DNA of 64,000 bases from W0P28-013 sp051870755 (GCA_051870755.1 JBJECE010000008.1:1-64000), one strand, 5' to 3'. Counted from the stretch's first letter, positions 37,124 through 46,040 are shown. Program-made: numbers and translations. The notes: generated by a model from the sequence alone, not told the origin.

Positions 37124-38158
37124 ATGACTAAACCGCGCATACTCATCGACGATTGCATTCCGTTCATTCGGGGCGTGCTCGACCGCGTGGCCGACGTGCG
37201 CTATGTGCCGGCTGCCGGTTTCACACCCGAGTCTGTCGCTGCGGCCGATGCCTTGATAGTACGCACGCGCACGCGTTGCGATGCGGCTTTGTTGGCCGAT
37301 TCGTCGGTGAAATTTGTGGCTACGGCGACTATCGGGTTCGACCATATCGATGCTGATTTCTGCCGACAACGTGGCATCGCATGGACGAATGCCGCCGGTT
37401 GCAATGCCGAGTCGGTGGCGCAATATGTGGCGTCGGCGTTGAGCGCATGGGCGCAACGATCGCAGTGCGATTTGCGCACGCAGACGCTTGGCGTTGTCGG
37501 GGTCGGTCATGTGGGTACGGCAGTGGTTCGCGTTGCTAAACTTTTGGGAATGAATGTTTTGTGCAACGATCCTTTGCGCAACGAGCCCGATTTCGTGTCG
37601 ATTGACGAAGTGGCTGCTCGTGCCGATGTTGTTACGTTTCACACACCACTGACGCGGTCGGGGGCGTTTGCAACATATCATTTGGCGCATGCCGATTTTT
37701 TTGAACGCTGCTTGCGCAAGCCGCTGATTATCAATGCGGCGCGTGGCGGCGTCGTTGACGAACGGGCGCTATTGGCGGCCAAACAGTCGGGGCGTATTGC
37801 TGCTTATGTGTTGGATTGTTGGGAGGGCGAGCCGCAGATTGCAGCCGATGTGTTGCAGTCGGCATTTATTGCCACGCCGCATATTGCCGGCTATTCGGCC
37901 GATGGCAAAGCCAATGCTACCACGATGGCGGTGCAGGCGGTCAGTCGCTTTTTCGGTTTGGGGCTCGACGATTTTGTGGTTGCCACGTTGCCGCCGAAGT
38001 CGGTGTGTCGTTGTGCGCGTGCAGAATTACCGTCGCGTATGCTTGCAACCTACGACATCATGGCCGACGATGCTCGTTTGCGTTGCGCACCAGCCTCGTT
38101 CGAACAGCAGCGCAGCCACTATCCTATGCGCCGTGAAGTGGTGTGGCACGTCGATTGA
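37124..38158 (+). CDS. pdxB: Erythronate-4-phosphate dehydrogenase
   Basis: 344 residues, somewhat shorter than the ~380 of enterobacterial PdxB. Oxidises 4-phosphoerythronate in the DXP-dependent pyridoxal phosphate pathway. The D-2-hydroxyacid dehydrogenase fold is clear: ATATIGFDHID (substrate loop), LGVVGVGHVGTAVVRVAKLL (NAD-binding Rossmann motif), LIINAARGGVVDERALL (catalytic Arg region), and HIAGYSADGKANAT with the catalytic His. serC, the next enzyme in this pathway, is 5 kb downstream in the same direction but in a separate transcript. Confidence 0.93.
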   Translation: MTKPRILIDDCIPFIRGVLDRVADVRYVPAAGFTPESVAAADALIVRTRTRCDAALLADSSVKFVATATIGFDHIDADFCRQRGIAWTNAAGCNAESVAQYVASALSAWAQRSQCDLRTQTLGVVGVGHVGTAVVRVAKLLGMNVLCNDPLRNEPDFVSIDEVAARADVVTFHTPLTRSGAFATYHLAHADFFERCLRKPLIINAARGGVVDERALLAAKQSGRIAAYVLDCWEGEPQIAADVLQSAFIATPHIAGYSADGKANATTMAVQAVSRFFGLGLDDFVVATLPPKSVCRCARAELPSRMLATYDIMADDARLRCAPASFEQQRSHYPMRREVVWHVD

Positions 38159-38203
38159 CTGATCCGGAAAATTTGACGAACCGGAAATTACGTACAACTA
38201 AAC

Positions 38204-38299
38204 TCAGTTTAATTGATTTGATACACTTCTCTCTGTGTGAATCTTATAAATTTCTTTTATCTGTTGTTCTGCATAATCTATTAATTCTAACGATATCAT
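38204..38299 (-). pseudogene. Truncated RelE/ParE-like toxin remnant (31 codons)
   Basis: A short ORF whose ATG overlaps the stop of the 77-aa gene (ATGA overlap). It encodes MISLELIDYAEQQIKEIYK plus HTERSVSNQLN, then stops. The pattern hydrophobic-strand, xAEQQIKEIY helix is how many RelE/ParE-family toxins begin, and the four-base overlap with an upstream small gene is how antitoxin-toxin pairs are coupled. The rest of the toxin (about 60-70 residues) is absent. The assignment rests on this short match only. Confidence 0.45.
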
Positions 38300-38529
38300 A
38301 AACCATATTTTTTAAAGCCTTCACTCAATGGTTTGGTATGATATTTTTTTCTAAATTCTTCCAATGTCATATCAAGATGAGGAATGTCATTATTTTTACG
38401 AGACTCATTTAATTTTTGCTCACGTTCCATGAGTGCTTCCACTTCTTCGTAAGTCTTGCAATTGTGAAATTCTTCATGGAATTTACGCTGCTCTTCTGTC
38501 ATTAATTCAAAACTTTTATCTCTTACCAT
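38296..38529 (-). CDS. Small charged protein, possible antitoxin
   Basis: 77 residues: acidic/basic helical N-terminal half (LMTEEQRKFHEEFHNC, YEEVEALMEREQKLNES) and a C-terminal segment (MTLEEFRKKYHTKPLSEGF). No signal peptide or membrane segment. The gene and its surroundings (38160-38640) are much more AT-rich than the neighbours, suggesting acquisition. A consensus promoter lies at 38573-38604. It overlaps by four bases the start of a truncated toxin-like ORF, which is why an antitoxin role is suggested; the sequence alone does not prove it. Confidence 0.65.
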   Translation of the reverse strand: MVRDKSFELMTEEQRKFHEEFHNCKTYEEVEALMEREQKLNESRKNNDIPHLDMTLEEFRKKYHTKPLSEGFKKYGL

Positions 38530-38572
38530 ACTAAAAATTTATTTAATTTGTGATAAATATATTTCCATTATG

Positions 38573-38604
38573 CAAATATACAACAATTTTTTGATATAAG
38601 CAAA
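38573..38604 (-). promoter_or_regulatory. Promoter of the small antitoxin-like gene
   Basis: Minus strand: TTTG (complement of 38601-38604), 20-base spacer, TATATTTG (complement of 38573-38580). Consensus spacing; start codon 43 bases downstream. Confidence 0.65.
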
Positions 38605-38662
38605 TCGAATGTTAATGATTTTTGTTGAGAAAATACTTGCAAGCCTTTCGCCCTCGCGCATC

Positions 38663-41617
38663 TCAAACGACTACGCCAAGGCTCTTTTTGCCATCTATCT
38701 TGATGGTAACCGGCTGTGGTAGGCGTACATGGCGCACATATTCGGTTTCGGTAATGGCGGGCAGCGCATCGAGGGTGGCGTAGTCGATGTGGCCGTCGCC
38801 AAGGTAGGGATTGATGGTAAAATATCCTACACCGAACGAGGTGAGGTTCTGGAAAAAGTGTGTGCCCTGACTCGGATCGATGCGGTAGTTTTGCAGACCG
38901 CATTCCACAATGAGTTTGGCCATGGCAATGTGTGGCCATTTGACGGGAATGCCGAGCCATGGGTCGCTCGATCCCCACCGGCCGGGCCCGACGAGAATGT
39001 AGTGACGCCCGTCGCGCTGCATCTGCTCGTTGATTTTGGCGATGTCGTAGGCAGTTTGTTGGTTGTTGGCCGGCGCGAAGTTGTCGGTTTTGACGTACAC
39101 AATGTCGCACAAACCGTTGGTGATGCCGTGCCCAAGGGCTTGTTTGGCAATAATCAACGCATCGTGTTCCGTTACGGCCGACAGGTCTTCGTCTATCATC
39201 TCTTTGTTATCGACGATGGGGCGAATTTGCAGCAGATAGAGTTGGCAATGGCGTGTTGTTGCGTTGATGTTGGCGGCAAATTCTATTTCGACGGGGCGCC
39301 CCATTTCGCGTTCGCCCATGACCAAAATGCGGTCGATGGCTTCGGCCAACGGCACGGCATCGTGTTGCAGAATGTTGGCAAAGGTGATGAGTTTTCGCCC
39401 GCCGTCGTACAGCCCGTCGTAGATGGCTTGGTCGTAAGGGTCGAAGGTGGAAGCAATGTAGGCCAACGAACCATCTTGCTCGGCCTCTTTGACGGTGAGT
39501 TTCAGCAGATTGAATCCATCGTTCACCTTGGGCGTGAATGCTGTCTCGTTTGTGTCGATGGCGTAGAAACGGGTTTGTGTTTCGCGCAACGCTAAATCGA
39601 GGGTGCTGGTTTGCAGTATGTTATGCGGATGTCGTGGCGAAAAACGCAATGTCATGCCGCCATCGACGATGTATTTGCCCAACCCGAGTGCTATGTTGGC
39701 AACGCCGTCTTCGGCGCGTTCGTTGCCGATGGGGTAGAAGTTGAGCGAACGCGCTACGCCCGAAAGCGATGGATAATAGTGCGTGCCGTAGGTCTGCCCG
39801 ACGACTTCTTGCAGCACGATGGCCATTTTCTCTTGGTCGATGACGTTGCTGGTGGCGGTCATGTAGGCTTTGCTGTCCTTGTAGTACACCGAGGCGTACA
39901 CGGCTTTGATGGCTTCGCACACGGTCATCAGTGTGTGGGTCTTGTTCTTCTCGCTGAATGGCACCATATAGGTGGCGTATATTCCTGCAAATGGCTGATA
40001 ATGAGAATCTTCGAGCAGACTTGACGACCGAATGGCAATGGGACCTTTGATGGTGGTGAGCATGGCGTAGAGGTCGCCCAACAGGTGTTTCGATAGTTTT
40101 GCTTCGAGAAAAGCGCTGAGAATCTCTTCGTCGGGCGCGTCGCTCAAGGCGATGGGGTAGAGGTTGTTCGAGGTCATAAACTCGTCGAACACGTCGGTGC
40201 ACAGCACCACAGTGCGCGGAATGTTGATGGTGGTGTTGGCAAATTCCATGTCGTTTTCGTTGCGTTTCAACATGGCGTCGATGAACGCCAAACCGCGCGC
40301 CTTGCCGCCAAGCGAACCGTCGCCGATGCGGGCAAAGTTGGAGTACGAGTCGAACCTATCGCGCAGAAATACGGCTATGACGCCCCGGTTTTTGATGCGC
40401 CGATAATCGACAATGGCGTCGAAAATGATTTGGCGCGCAGCGTCGATGTCGCGCACATGTTCGATGGAGAGTTGTCGCAAAAATTCGGCCAACGGAAACA
40501 TGGCACGCGAGTAGAGCCAGCGCGATACATCGTTGTGTGCCAGATGGTTGTAGAGCGAGTCGCCTGGAATCTGGAAAATCTGGTTTTGTAGGTCTTTCAG
40601 GTTGCGACATACGGCCACTTGTGCGCCGGTGGCAGGGTCGCGGAACACAAAATCGCCAAAACCGAATTTGGTGATGATGGCATCGCGCAGTTCGAGGTCG
40701 AGGGTTTTGCTGCTTTTGTTGATGAACGACCCGCGCAGCAGTTCGGCGTGTTGGTAGTTGCTCGTGTCCGACGATTGCAGTATCAGTGGCAGAAATGGGT
40801 CGCTCATGCGTATGTGTCGGCAGAGTTCGACGCCGGCATTCTTTTGCACCGCGCCGCCGCGTGGAAAATCGATGTCGGAAATGACACCGAGAATGTTGGT
40901 GCGGTATTTTTCGTAAATAGTGAGAGCCTCTTCGTACGACCGCGCCAGCATCACTTTCGGGCGACCGCGCATGCGCAACATCTGCTCGTGTTCGTTGAGC
41001 GCCTCGGTCATGAACGACCGCGACTGCGTGAACACCACTTTATATACATGCGGCAGAAACGACGAATAGAATCTGACCGAATCTTCGACCAACAAGATGA
41101 TTTGCACGCCTACCGATGCCACGTCGGCCTCGACGTTCATCAGGTCTTCGAGCAGTTTGATGATGGCGAGCAGCAAATCGCTGTTGCCCAGCCAACTGAA
41201 CACATAGTCGATGGCGCTTAGGTCTTTGTTGCGCAGCAATTCGGTCATCTGGCGCGAAAACGGCGTCAGCAGCACGATGGGCAGTTCGGGGAAATTTTGT
41301 TTGACGTTTTTGGCATATTCAAACGTGTCGATACTCTCGTTGTTGGGCATCAGAATGACAAGGTCGAACGGGCGTTGGTGCAGCAGTCGGGTGGCGGCCT
41401 GCTCGTCGTTGGCCAACGTGAAACGCGGCGGATAACGCAGATTGAGCGAATGGTACTCGTTGAAAATTTGCTCGTCGATGCGCCCATCCTCCTCCAACGT
41501 GAACGCGTCGTAGTTGCTGGCTATGAGCAACACGTTGTAGATGCGTTTGTTCATCAAATGGGCAAACGAGGTGTCCTTGAAATAGAGTTTACCGATGTTG
41601 AGTGCATTGGTGGACAT
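38663..41617 (-). CDS. Receiver-domain / PEP-pyruvate-binding (PPDK N-domain) fusion protein
   Basis: 984 residues from ATG 41617 (MSTNALNIGKLYFKDTSF); an upstream in-frame ATG at 41719 adds 34 unlikely residues. The N-terminal third holds two receiver-like domains: YNVLLIASNYDAF ... DLVILMPN, and QIILLVEDSVRFYSSF ... GVISDIDFPRGG with a plausible phospho-acceptor Asp. The C-terminal two-thirds match the ATP-grasp domain of PEP synthase / PPDK (GDGSLGGKARGLAFIDAML, GPIAIRSSSLLEDSHYQPFA, GPGRWGSSDPWLGIPV). The phospho-His swivel and the PEP-utilising TIM barrel of true PEP synthases are not seen, so it is unlikely to be a complete PEP synthase. Known as a conserved Bacteroidota protein of unknown role; a signalling or regulatory phosphotransfer role is inferred. 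Divergent from gdhA. Confidence 0.8.
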   Translation of the reverse strand: MSTNALNIGKLYFKDTSFAHLMNKRIYNVLLIASNYDAFTLEEDGRIDEQIFNEYHSLNLRYPPRFTLANDEQAATRLLHQRPFDLVILMPNNESIDTFEYAKNVKQNFPELPIVLLTPFSRQMTELLRNKDLSAIDYVFSWLGNSDLLLAIIKLLEDLMNVEADVASVGVQIILLVEDSVRFYSSFLPHVYKVVFTQSRSFMTEALNEHEQMLRMRGRPKVMLARSYEEALTIYEKYRTNILGVISDIDFPRGGAVQKNAGVELCRHIRMSDPFLPLILQSSDTSNYQHAELLRGSFINKSSKTLDLELRDAIITKFGFGDFVFRDPATGAQVAVCRNLKDLQNQIFQIPGDSLYNHLAHNDVSRWLYSRAMFPLAEFLRQLSIEHVRDIDAARQIIFDAIVDYRRIKNRGVIAVFLRDRFDSYSNFARIGDGSLGGKARGLAFIDAMLKRNENDMEFANTTINIPRTVVLCTDVFDEFMTSNNLYPIALSDAPDEEILSAFLEAKLSKHLLGDLYAMLTTIKGPIAIRSSSLLEDSHYQPFAGIYATYMVPFSEKNKTHTLMTVCEAIKAVYASVYYKDSKAYMTATSNVIDQEKMAIVLQEVVGQTYGTHYYPSLSGVARSLNFYPIGNERAEDGVANIALGLGKYIVDGGMTLRFSPRHPHNILQTSTLDLALRETQTRFYAIDTNETAFTPKVNDGFNLLKLTVKEAEQDGSLAYIASTFDPYDQAIYDGLYDGGRKLITFANILQHDAVPLAEAIDRILVMGEREMGRPVEIEFAANINATTRHCQLYLLQIRPIVDNKEMIDEDLSAVTEHDALIIAKQALGHGITNGLCDIVYVKTDNFAPANNQQTAYDIAKINEQMQRDGRHYILVGPGRWGSSDPWLGIPVKWPHIAMAKLIVECGLQNYRIDPSQGTHFFQNLTSFGVGYFTINPYLGDGHIDYATLDALPAITETEYVRHVRLPQPVTIKIDGKKSLGVVV

Positions 41618-41668
41618 GACTGCTGAAGTTTTTATTTTGCAAAAATACGGAAAATTTTTCGCAAAAAG

Positions 41669-41700
41669 TTTGCTTGGATTAAAAATTATTGCTAAACTTG
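41669..41700 (+). promoter_or_regulatory. Promoter of gdhA
   Basis: TTTG at 41669-41672, 20-base spacer, TAAACTTG at 41693-41700, one base off TAnnTTTG. The start codon is 75 bases downstream. Confidence 0.55.
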
Positions 41701-41775
41701 CCATTGAATTGCGAGCCACTATGGCGGCATGCGCATAACGATTCGTATAACCTTAATTTTCAAAACAATACCATC

Positions 41776-43110
41776 ATGGACGTACAAAATTTAATGAACG
41801 CGCTCGAGGCGAAACACCCCGGCGAACGCGAGTATTTGCAGGCAGTGCGCGAAGTGCTGTTGTCTATCGAGGACGTTTATGCCAAACATCCCGAGTTCGA
41901 AAAAGCGAAAATCATCGAACGCATGGTCGAACCCGACCGCATCTCGACATTTCGCGTGGCTTGGACCGACGACCGCGGCAACGTGCAAGTCAATTTGGGC
42001 TATCGCATTCAGTTCAACAATGCCATCGGCCCGTACAAAGGAGGCTTGCGCTTTCACCCGTCGGTCAATTTGTCGATACTGAAATTTCTCGGTTTCGAAC
42101 AGACTTTCAAAAACGCGCTGACCACGCTGCCGATGGGCGGCGGTAAAGGCGGTTCCGACTTCAACCCGAAAGGCAAATCGGATGCCGAAGTGATGCGTTT
42201 CTGCCAAGCCTTTATGCTTGAGTTGTGGCGCCAAATTGGTCCCGACACTGATGTGCCGGCCGGCGACATCGGCGTCGGCGGACGCGAAATAGGCTACCTC
42301 TATGGCATGTACAAAAAGTTGGCACGCGAAAATACCGGCGTGCTTACCGGCAAAGGCCTCGAATTTGGCGGATCGCTCGTGCGACCCGAAGCAACCGGTT
42401 TCGGCGCACTCTATTTCGTCAATCAGATGCTCGAAACGGCCGGACATACGCTCAAAGGCAAAACGGTGGCCGTGTCGGGATTTGGCAACGTGGCGTGGGG
42501 CGCAGTGACCAAAGCCACACAACTCGGCGCAAAAGTTGTAACCATTTCAGGACCTGATGGTTACATCTACGACGAAGACGGTATCTCCGGCGAAAAAATC
42601 GACTATATGCTCGAATTGCGCGCTACTTGCAACGATGTTGTAGCACCGTATGCCGAAAAATTCGGCGCAAAATTCGTCCCGGGACACAAACCGTGGGAAG
42701 TGAAAGTAGATGTGGCGTTGCCGTGTGCTACACAAAACGAACTGAATGGCGACGATGCACGTCAATTGATTGATAATCACGTTCTTTGTGTAGGCGAGGT
42801 GTCGAACATGGGGTGCACGCCCGAAGCCATCGACCTTTTTGTCGAACACAAAGTGCTGTTCGCTCCTGGCAAAGCGGTGAATGCCGGCGGCGTTGCCACC
42901 TCCGGACTCGAAATGACGCAAAATGCCATGCACATCAGTTGGTCGGCCGACGAAGTCGATAAACGTCTGCATCAGATTATGGCCGACATTCATGCACAAT
43001 GCGTGAAACACGGTCGCCAACCCGACGGCTATATCAACTATGTGAAAGGCGCCAATGTGGCCGGCTTCCTCAAAGTGGCCAAAGCCATGCTGGCACAAGG
43101 CATCGTATAG
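41776..43110 (+). CDS. gdhA: NADP-specific glutamate dehydrogenase
   Basis: 444 residues from ATG 41776 (MDVQNLMNALEAKHPGE), the typical length of hexameric class I GDH; an upstream in-frame ATG at 41689 adds non-conserved residues and sits in the promoter. Reductively aminates 2-oxoglutarate with ammonia. Substrate-site motifs GPYKGGLRFHPSVN and LPMGGGKGGSDF (catalytic Lys), PAGDIGVGGREIGYL, and the Rossmann motif VSGFGNVAWGAVTKATQLGA are intact. GDH is a main ammonia assimilation route in anaerobic Bacteroidales. Own promoter and terminator. Confidence 0.97.
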   Translation: MDVQNLMNALEAKHPGEREYLQAVREVLLSIEDVYAKHPEFEKAKIIERMVEPDRISTFRVAWTDDRGNVQVNLGYRIQFNNAIGPYKGGLRFHPSVNLSILKFLGFEQTFKNALTTLPMGGGKGGSDFNPKGKSDAEVMRFCQAFMLELWRQIGPDTDVPAGDIGVGGREIGYLYGMYKKLARENTGVLTGKGLEFGGSLVRPEATGFGALYFVNQMLETAGHTLKGKTVAVSGFGNVAWGAVTKATQLGAKVVTISGPDGYIYDEDGISGEKIDYMLELRATCNDVVAPYAEKFGAKFVPGHKPWEVKVDVALPCATQNELNGDDARQLIDNHVLCVGEVSNMGCTPEAIDLFVEHKVLFAPGKAVNAGGVATSGLEMTQNAMHISWSADEVDKRLHQIMADIHAQCVKHGRQPDGYINYVKGANVAGFLKVAKAMLAQGIV

Positions 43111-43139
43111 CCCCCGACGACAATCATCTGTCGATAGAG

Positions 43140-43172
43140 AGGAGACGTGGCGACAAGGCTGCGTCTCTTTTT
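43140..43172 (+). terminator. Terminator of gdhA
   Basis: GAGACG (43142-43147) pairs with CGTCTC (43162-43167), extended by a G-T and an A-T pair, followed by five T residues. Confidence 0.6.
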
Positions 43173-43181
43173 GCGCAAAAA

Positions 43182-43213
43182 CTTGGCGCTTTCAGAAAAA
43201 AAGTGTAATTTTG
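43182..43213 (+). promoter_or_regulatory. Promoter of serC
   Basis: CTTG at 43182-43185, 20-base spacer, TAATTTTG at 43206-43213. The serC start is 37 bases downstream. Confidence 0.7.
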
Positions 43214-43250
43214 TACCACTGAAAACAATCGTATAAAAACAGATTTGAAT

Positions 43251-44333
43251 ATGGAAAAACACATCTTTAACGCCGGACCCTGCAAATTGCCGCAGCCGGC
43301 CATCGACGCAGCCATCGCTGCCATCCGCGATTTTGATAATACGGGCGTGAGCATCTTGTCCATTTCGCACCGCACGCCGGGCTGGGAACGCATTATGGCC
43401 GAAACCGAACAACTCTGGCGCGAATTGCTCAATATTCCCGACGAATATGCCGTCTTGTTCTTGGGCGGTGGTGCTTCGACACAATTTTTCACCGTGCCGG
43501 CCAACTTGTTGAAAACCAAAGCCGCTTATCTGCAAACGGGCGTTTGGGCAAAAAAAGCCGCCAAAGAGGCACGTTTCTATGGCGACGTCGAAATTGTGGC
43601 TTCGTCCGAAGACAAAAACTATAGTTACATTCCGAAAAACTACGTCATTCCCGCCGATGCCGACTATTTTCACATCACGACGAACAACACCATCTACGGC
43701 ACCGAAATCAAAACCGACATCGATTGTCCCGTCAATCTCGTGGCCGATATGAGTTCCGACATCATGAGTCGTCCGGTCGATGTGTCGAAATACGCGCTCA
43801 TCTACGGCGGCGCTCAAAAGAATGTGGGACCTGCCGGCGTGGCGTTTGTCATTGTGCGTAAAGACCTGCTCGGACAGAGTGGGCGCCCGTTGCAGACGAT
43901 GGTCGATTACCGCACACACATCGGCGCCGAACCCAAAAACAACTCCATGTTCAACACGCCGCCGGTGTTCTCCATCTTTGTGATGCACGAAACGCTGAAA
44001 TGGATTAAGGAAATGGGTGGCGTGGAGGCTATGCAACGCCGCAACCAAGAGAAAGCCGAATTGCTCTACAACGAAATCGACCGCAACAAACTTTTTGTCG
44101 GAACGGCGGCGCGCGAAGACCGCTCGCTGATGAACGTCTGCTTTGTGATGCAGCCCGAATACAAAGAACACGAAGCCGAATTTCTCGAATTTGCCAAAGC
44201 GCGCGGCATGGTCGGCATCAAGGGACACCGCTCGGTAGGCGGATTCCGCGCCAGCCTCTACAACGCCTGCGAACTCAGCGACGTCCAAGCGCTGGTGGCC
44301 TGCATGCAGGAATTCGAACAGAAATTTGTTTAG
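43251..44333 (+). CDS. serC: Phosphoserine aminotransferase
   Basis: 360 residues from ATG 43251 (MEKHIFNAGPCKLPQPAI); a TTG six bases upstream is in frame but less likely. PLP enzyme converting 3-phosphohydroxypyruvate and glutamate to phosphoserine, also used on 3-amino-2-oxo-4-phosphooxybutyrate in PLP biosynthesis. FNAGPCKLP, SISHRTPGWERIM, FLGGGASTQF and the PLP-lysine region IYGGAQKNVGPAG are present, as is the C-terminal GHRSVGGFRASLYNA. Depends on glutamate, which the neighbouring gdhA product makes. Single-gene transcript with its own promoter. Confidence 0.97.
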   Translation: MEKHIFNAGPCKLPQPAIDAAIAAIRDFDNTGVSILSISHRTPGWERIMAETEQLWRELLNIPDEYAVLFLGGGASTQFFTVPANLLKTKAAYLQTGVWAKKAAKEARFYGDVEIVASSEDKNYSYIPKNYVIPADADYFHITTNNTIYGTEIKTDIDCPVNLVADMSSDIMSRPVDVSKYALIYGGAQKNVGPAGVAFVIVRKDLLGQSGRPLQTMVDYRTHIGAEPKNNSMFNTPPVFSIFVMHETLKWIKEMGGVEAMQRRNQEKAELLYNEIDRNKLFVGTAAREDRSLMNVCFVMQPEYKEHEAEFLEFAKARGMVGIKGHRSVGGFRASLYNACELSDVQALVACMQEFEQKFV

Positions 44334-44411
44334 CGCCGTTGCCCGGATTTGAAAAGGGCAAATCTTCGCACGAGTGTTGTGCCGTGCGTGCTCTCCCCTT
44401 TTTAAGCCTAT

Positions 44412-44463
44412 CTACCGAAGGTAGAGCTTGCCTACCGGTAGGTAGAGGGAGTGCCCGAAGGGC
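44412..44463. repeat. Three small hairpins in a row after serC
   Basis: CTACC-GAA-GGTAG (44412-44424), the perfect palindrome CCTACCGGTAGG (44431-44442), and GCCC-GAA-GGGC (44453-44463). The first and third share a GAA loop. Non-coding; possibly transcript-end structures or remnants of a repeat element. Confidence 0.6.
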
Positions 44464-44511
44464 GTAGGGTTAAAATAGTTTCAAAGTTCAAGAGTTTAAT
44501 GGTTTAATAAT

Positions 44512-44539
44512 GTAGGGACGCGGCACGCCGCGTCCCTAC
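44512..44539. repeat. REP-like 28-bp palindrome, copy 1
   Basis: Arms GTAGGGACGCGGC and GCCGCGTCCCTAC (13 bp, perfect) with a two-base centre. It is preceded by an AT-rich stretch with TTTCAAAGTT and GTTTAAT words. A copy with three differences lies at 46041-46068, after a similar AT-rich stretch, in the same orientation. Confidence 0.8.
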
Positions 44540-44576
44540 TGTCTATGTTCTAAAATCTATGCTCTATGTTCCGGTG

Positions 44577-45974
44577 TTATTTCACCACAACCTTTTGCGC
44601 AGCATCGCCAATTTTAACAACGTAAATGCCACGCAACGAGCCGTTCGCGCGCGTTACGTCGCGGCCGAGCAGGTCGTAGATGCGAGCGCCTTCGGCACCA
44701 TAGATGCGGCCGTTTTCGGCATAGACGGACGATGTCGTTACGGCATTCAACGCAGTGGGCGTTACGGCTTCAAATTCGGCAGTTAATGCTATGGTCGCAT
44801 ATTGTGCTACGGTCAGCGTACGCGGGTTTTCGGTGTTGTCGTCGCTCCACTTCACAAATTTATATCCGCTTGCAGGCGTTGCTTCAATTTTGGCATCGGT
44901 GGTGCAGTCGGGGGCAGTGGTGATGGCTACCGTGCCTTGGGTTTCGTTGGCCGATGCTACTTGCAAATCGTAAAACAGCGTATCCTTAATGTTCGTAAAA
45001 TCAGCCCATTTGTCGGTGTCGGCGGTGTAGTCGCCCGATTTGCCGCAAGGCACAAATACCGTAACCTGCGATTTATCCACTTCTCCGAAGCAAGGCCAAG
45101 AACTGGTGTTGGTTTGTAGCATTACGGGCATAGTTTCACCTTTGCAGACAATGGTGCGCAATGCGGTACAACCCTTGAATGTCAAGTCACCAATCTGTTG
45201 GAAACCTACGCCAAGTATGATGGTCTCAATTTTATTGCAGTTTTGGAATGAGTTATTCAAGAATGTATTCTCGACAATCACTGTTTTGACAGATGAAGAT
45301 TGGAATGCAGCACCACACTTGTCCATACGTTCCGGAATAACCAAGGTGTCAAATCCATTATAATCCTTAAACGCTCCGCTTCCAATTTGCGTAACCGTTT
45401 CAAGGAAACCTTCGAATTTCTTGGCCAACGGGAAGGTAATAAGGCTCGTAACGTCCTTGTTGTACAGCACGCCATCGATAGCGCAGTATCTCGTATTCTC
45501 TTCGGCCACGGTAATGGCGGTGAGGTCTTGGCAGTTGCCGAACGGCTGATCGTTATAGGTCGAGATGTCGCTTACTCCGGCGGGAATGTGTACCGTTGTC
45601 AGTTTTGTTCCCTCAAATGCTCCTATCCCTAAAGCGGTAACGCGCTCGCCCAGCGTTACAGCTTCGAGTGCTGAGCGCTGAAATGCCCCCAGACCAATAA
45701 TCGGCACATTGACATTCAAAGTCTTGATAGTTTTATTGTTCTCAAATGCTGCAGTCGAAACTGAAGTTACGGCATATTTTTTATCGCTGTACTCAATGGT
45801 GTCGGGCAGTTCCACATCAGGATTGCCGGTATACGCTTGGTTGTTGCCTACAACCACGGTTTCTCCATCGCTATTAATGGTGTAAACGATGTCGTTTACC
45901 GTAATGTTTTCTTGGGCATTCGCAGCCACTGCGCCGCACATCAAAGCGGCCATCAAAAGGGTAATTTTTCTCAT
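44577..45974 (-). CDS. BspA-like leucine-rich repeat protein with T9SS sorting domain
   Basis: 465 residues. Signal peptide MRKITLLMAALMCGAVAANA. Treponema/BspA-type LRR units run from about 60 to 290 (VTSVSTAAFENNKTIKTLNV, IGLGAFQRSALEAVTLGERV, GIGAFEGTKLTTVHIPAGVS, GSGAFKDYNGFDTLVIPERM). A short InlB-like segment follows (ATPASGYKFVKWSDDNTENP), then a T9SS type A sorting domain (GARIYDLLGRDV ... GIYVVKIGDAAQKVVVK). Probably a surface adhesin (inference from BspA of Tannerella and relatives). Part of the LRR region is more AT-rich than the ends. It lies between two copies of a REP-like palindrome; a promoter is at 46155-46186, giving a leader of about 170 bases that contains one palindrome. 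Confidence 0.9.
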   Translation of the reverse strand: MRKITLLMAALMCGAVAANAQENITVNDIVYTINSDGETVVVGNNQAYTGNPDVELPDTIEYSDKKYAVTSVSTAAFENNKTIKTLNVNVPIIGLGAFQRSALEAVTLGERVTALGIGAFEGTKLTTVHIPAGVSDISTYNDQPFGNCQDLTAITVAEENTRYCAIDGVLYNKDVTSLITFPLAKKFEGFLETVTQIGSGAFKDYNGFDTLVIPERMDKCGAAFQSSSVKTVIVENTFLNNSFQNCNKIETIILGVGFQQIGDLTFKGCTALRTIVCKGETMPVMLQTNTSSWPCFGEVDKSQVTVFVPCGKSGDYTADTDKWADFTNIKDTLFYDLQVASANETQGTVAITTAPDCTTDAKIEATPASGYKFVKWSDDNTENPRTLTVAQYATIALTAEFEAVTPTALNAVTTSSVYAENGRIYGAEGARIYDLLGRDVTRANGSLRGIYVVKIGDAAQKVVVK

Positions 45975-46040
45975 AGTTGTACAATTTTTTTAGTTATTAA
46001 AAAGTTTAATGTTTCAAAGTTTCATGTTTAAGGGTTTAAT

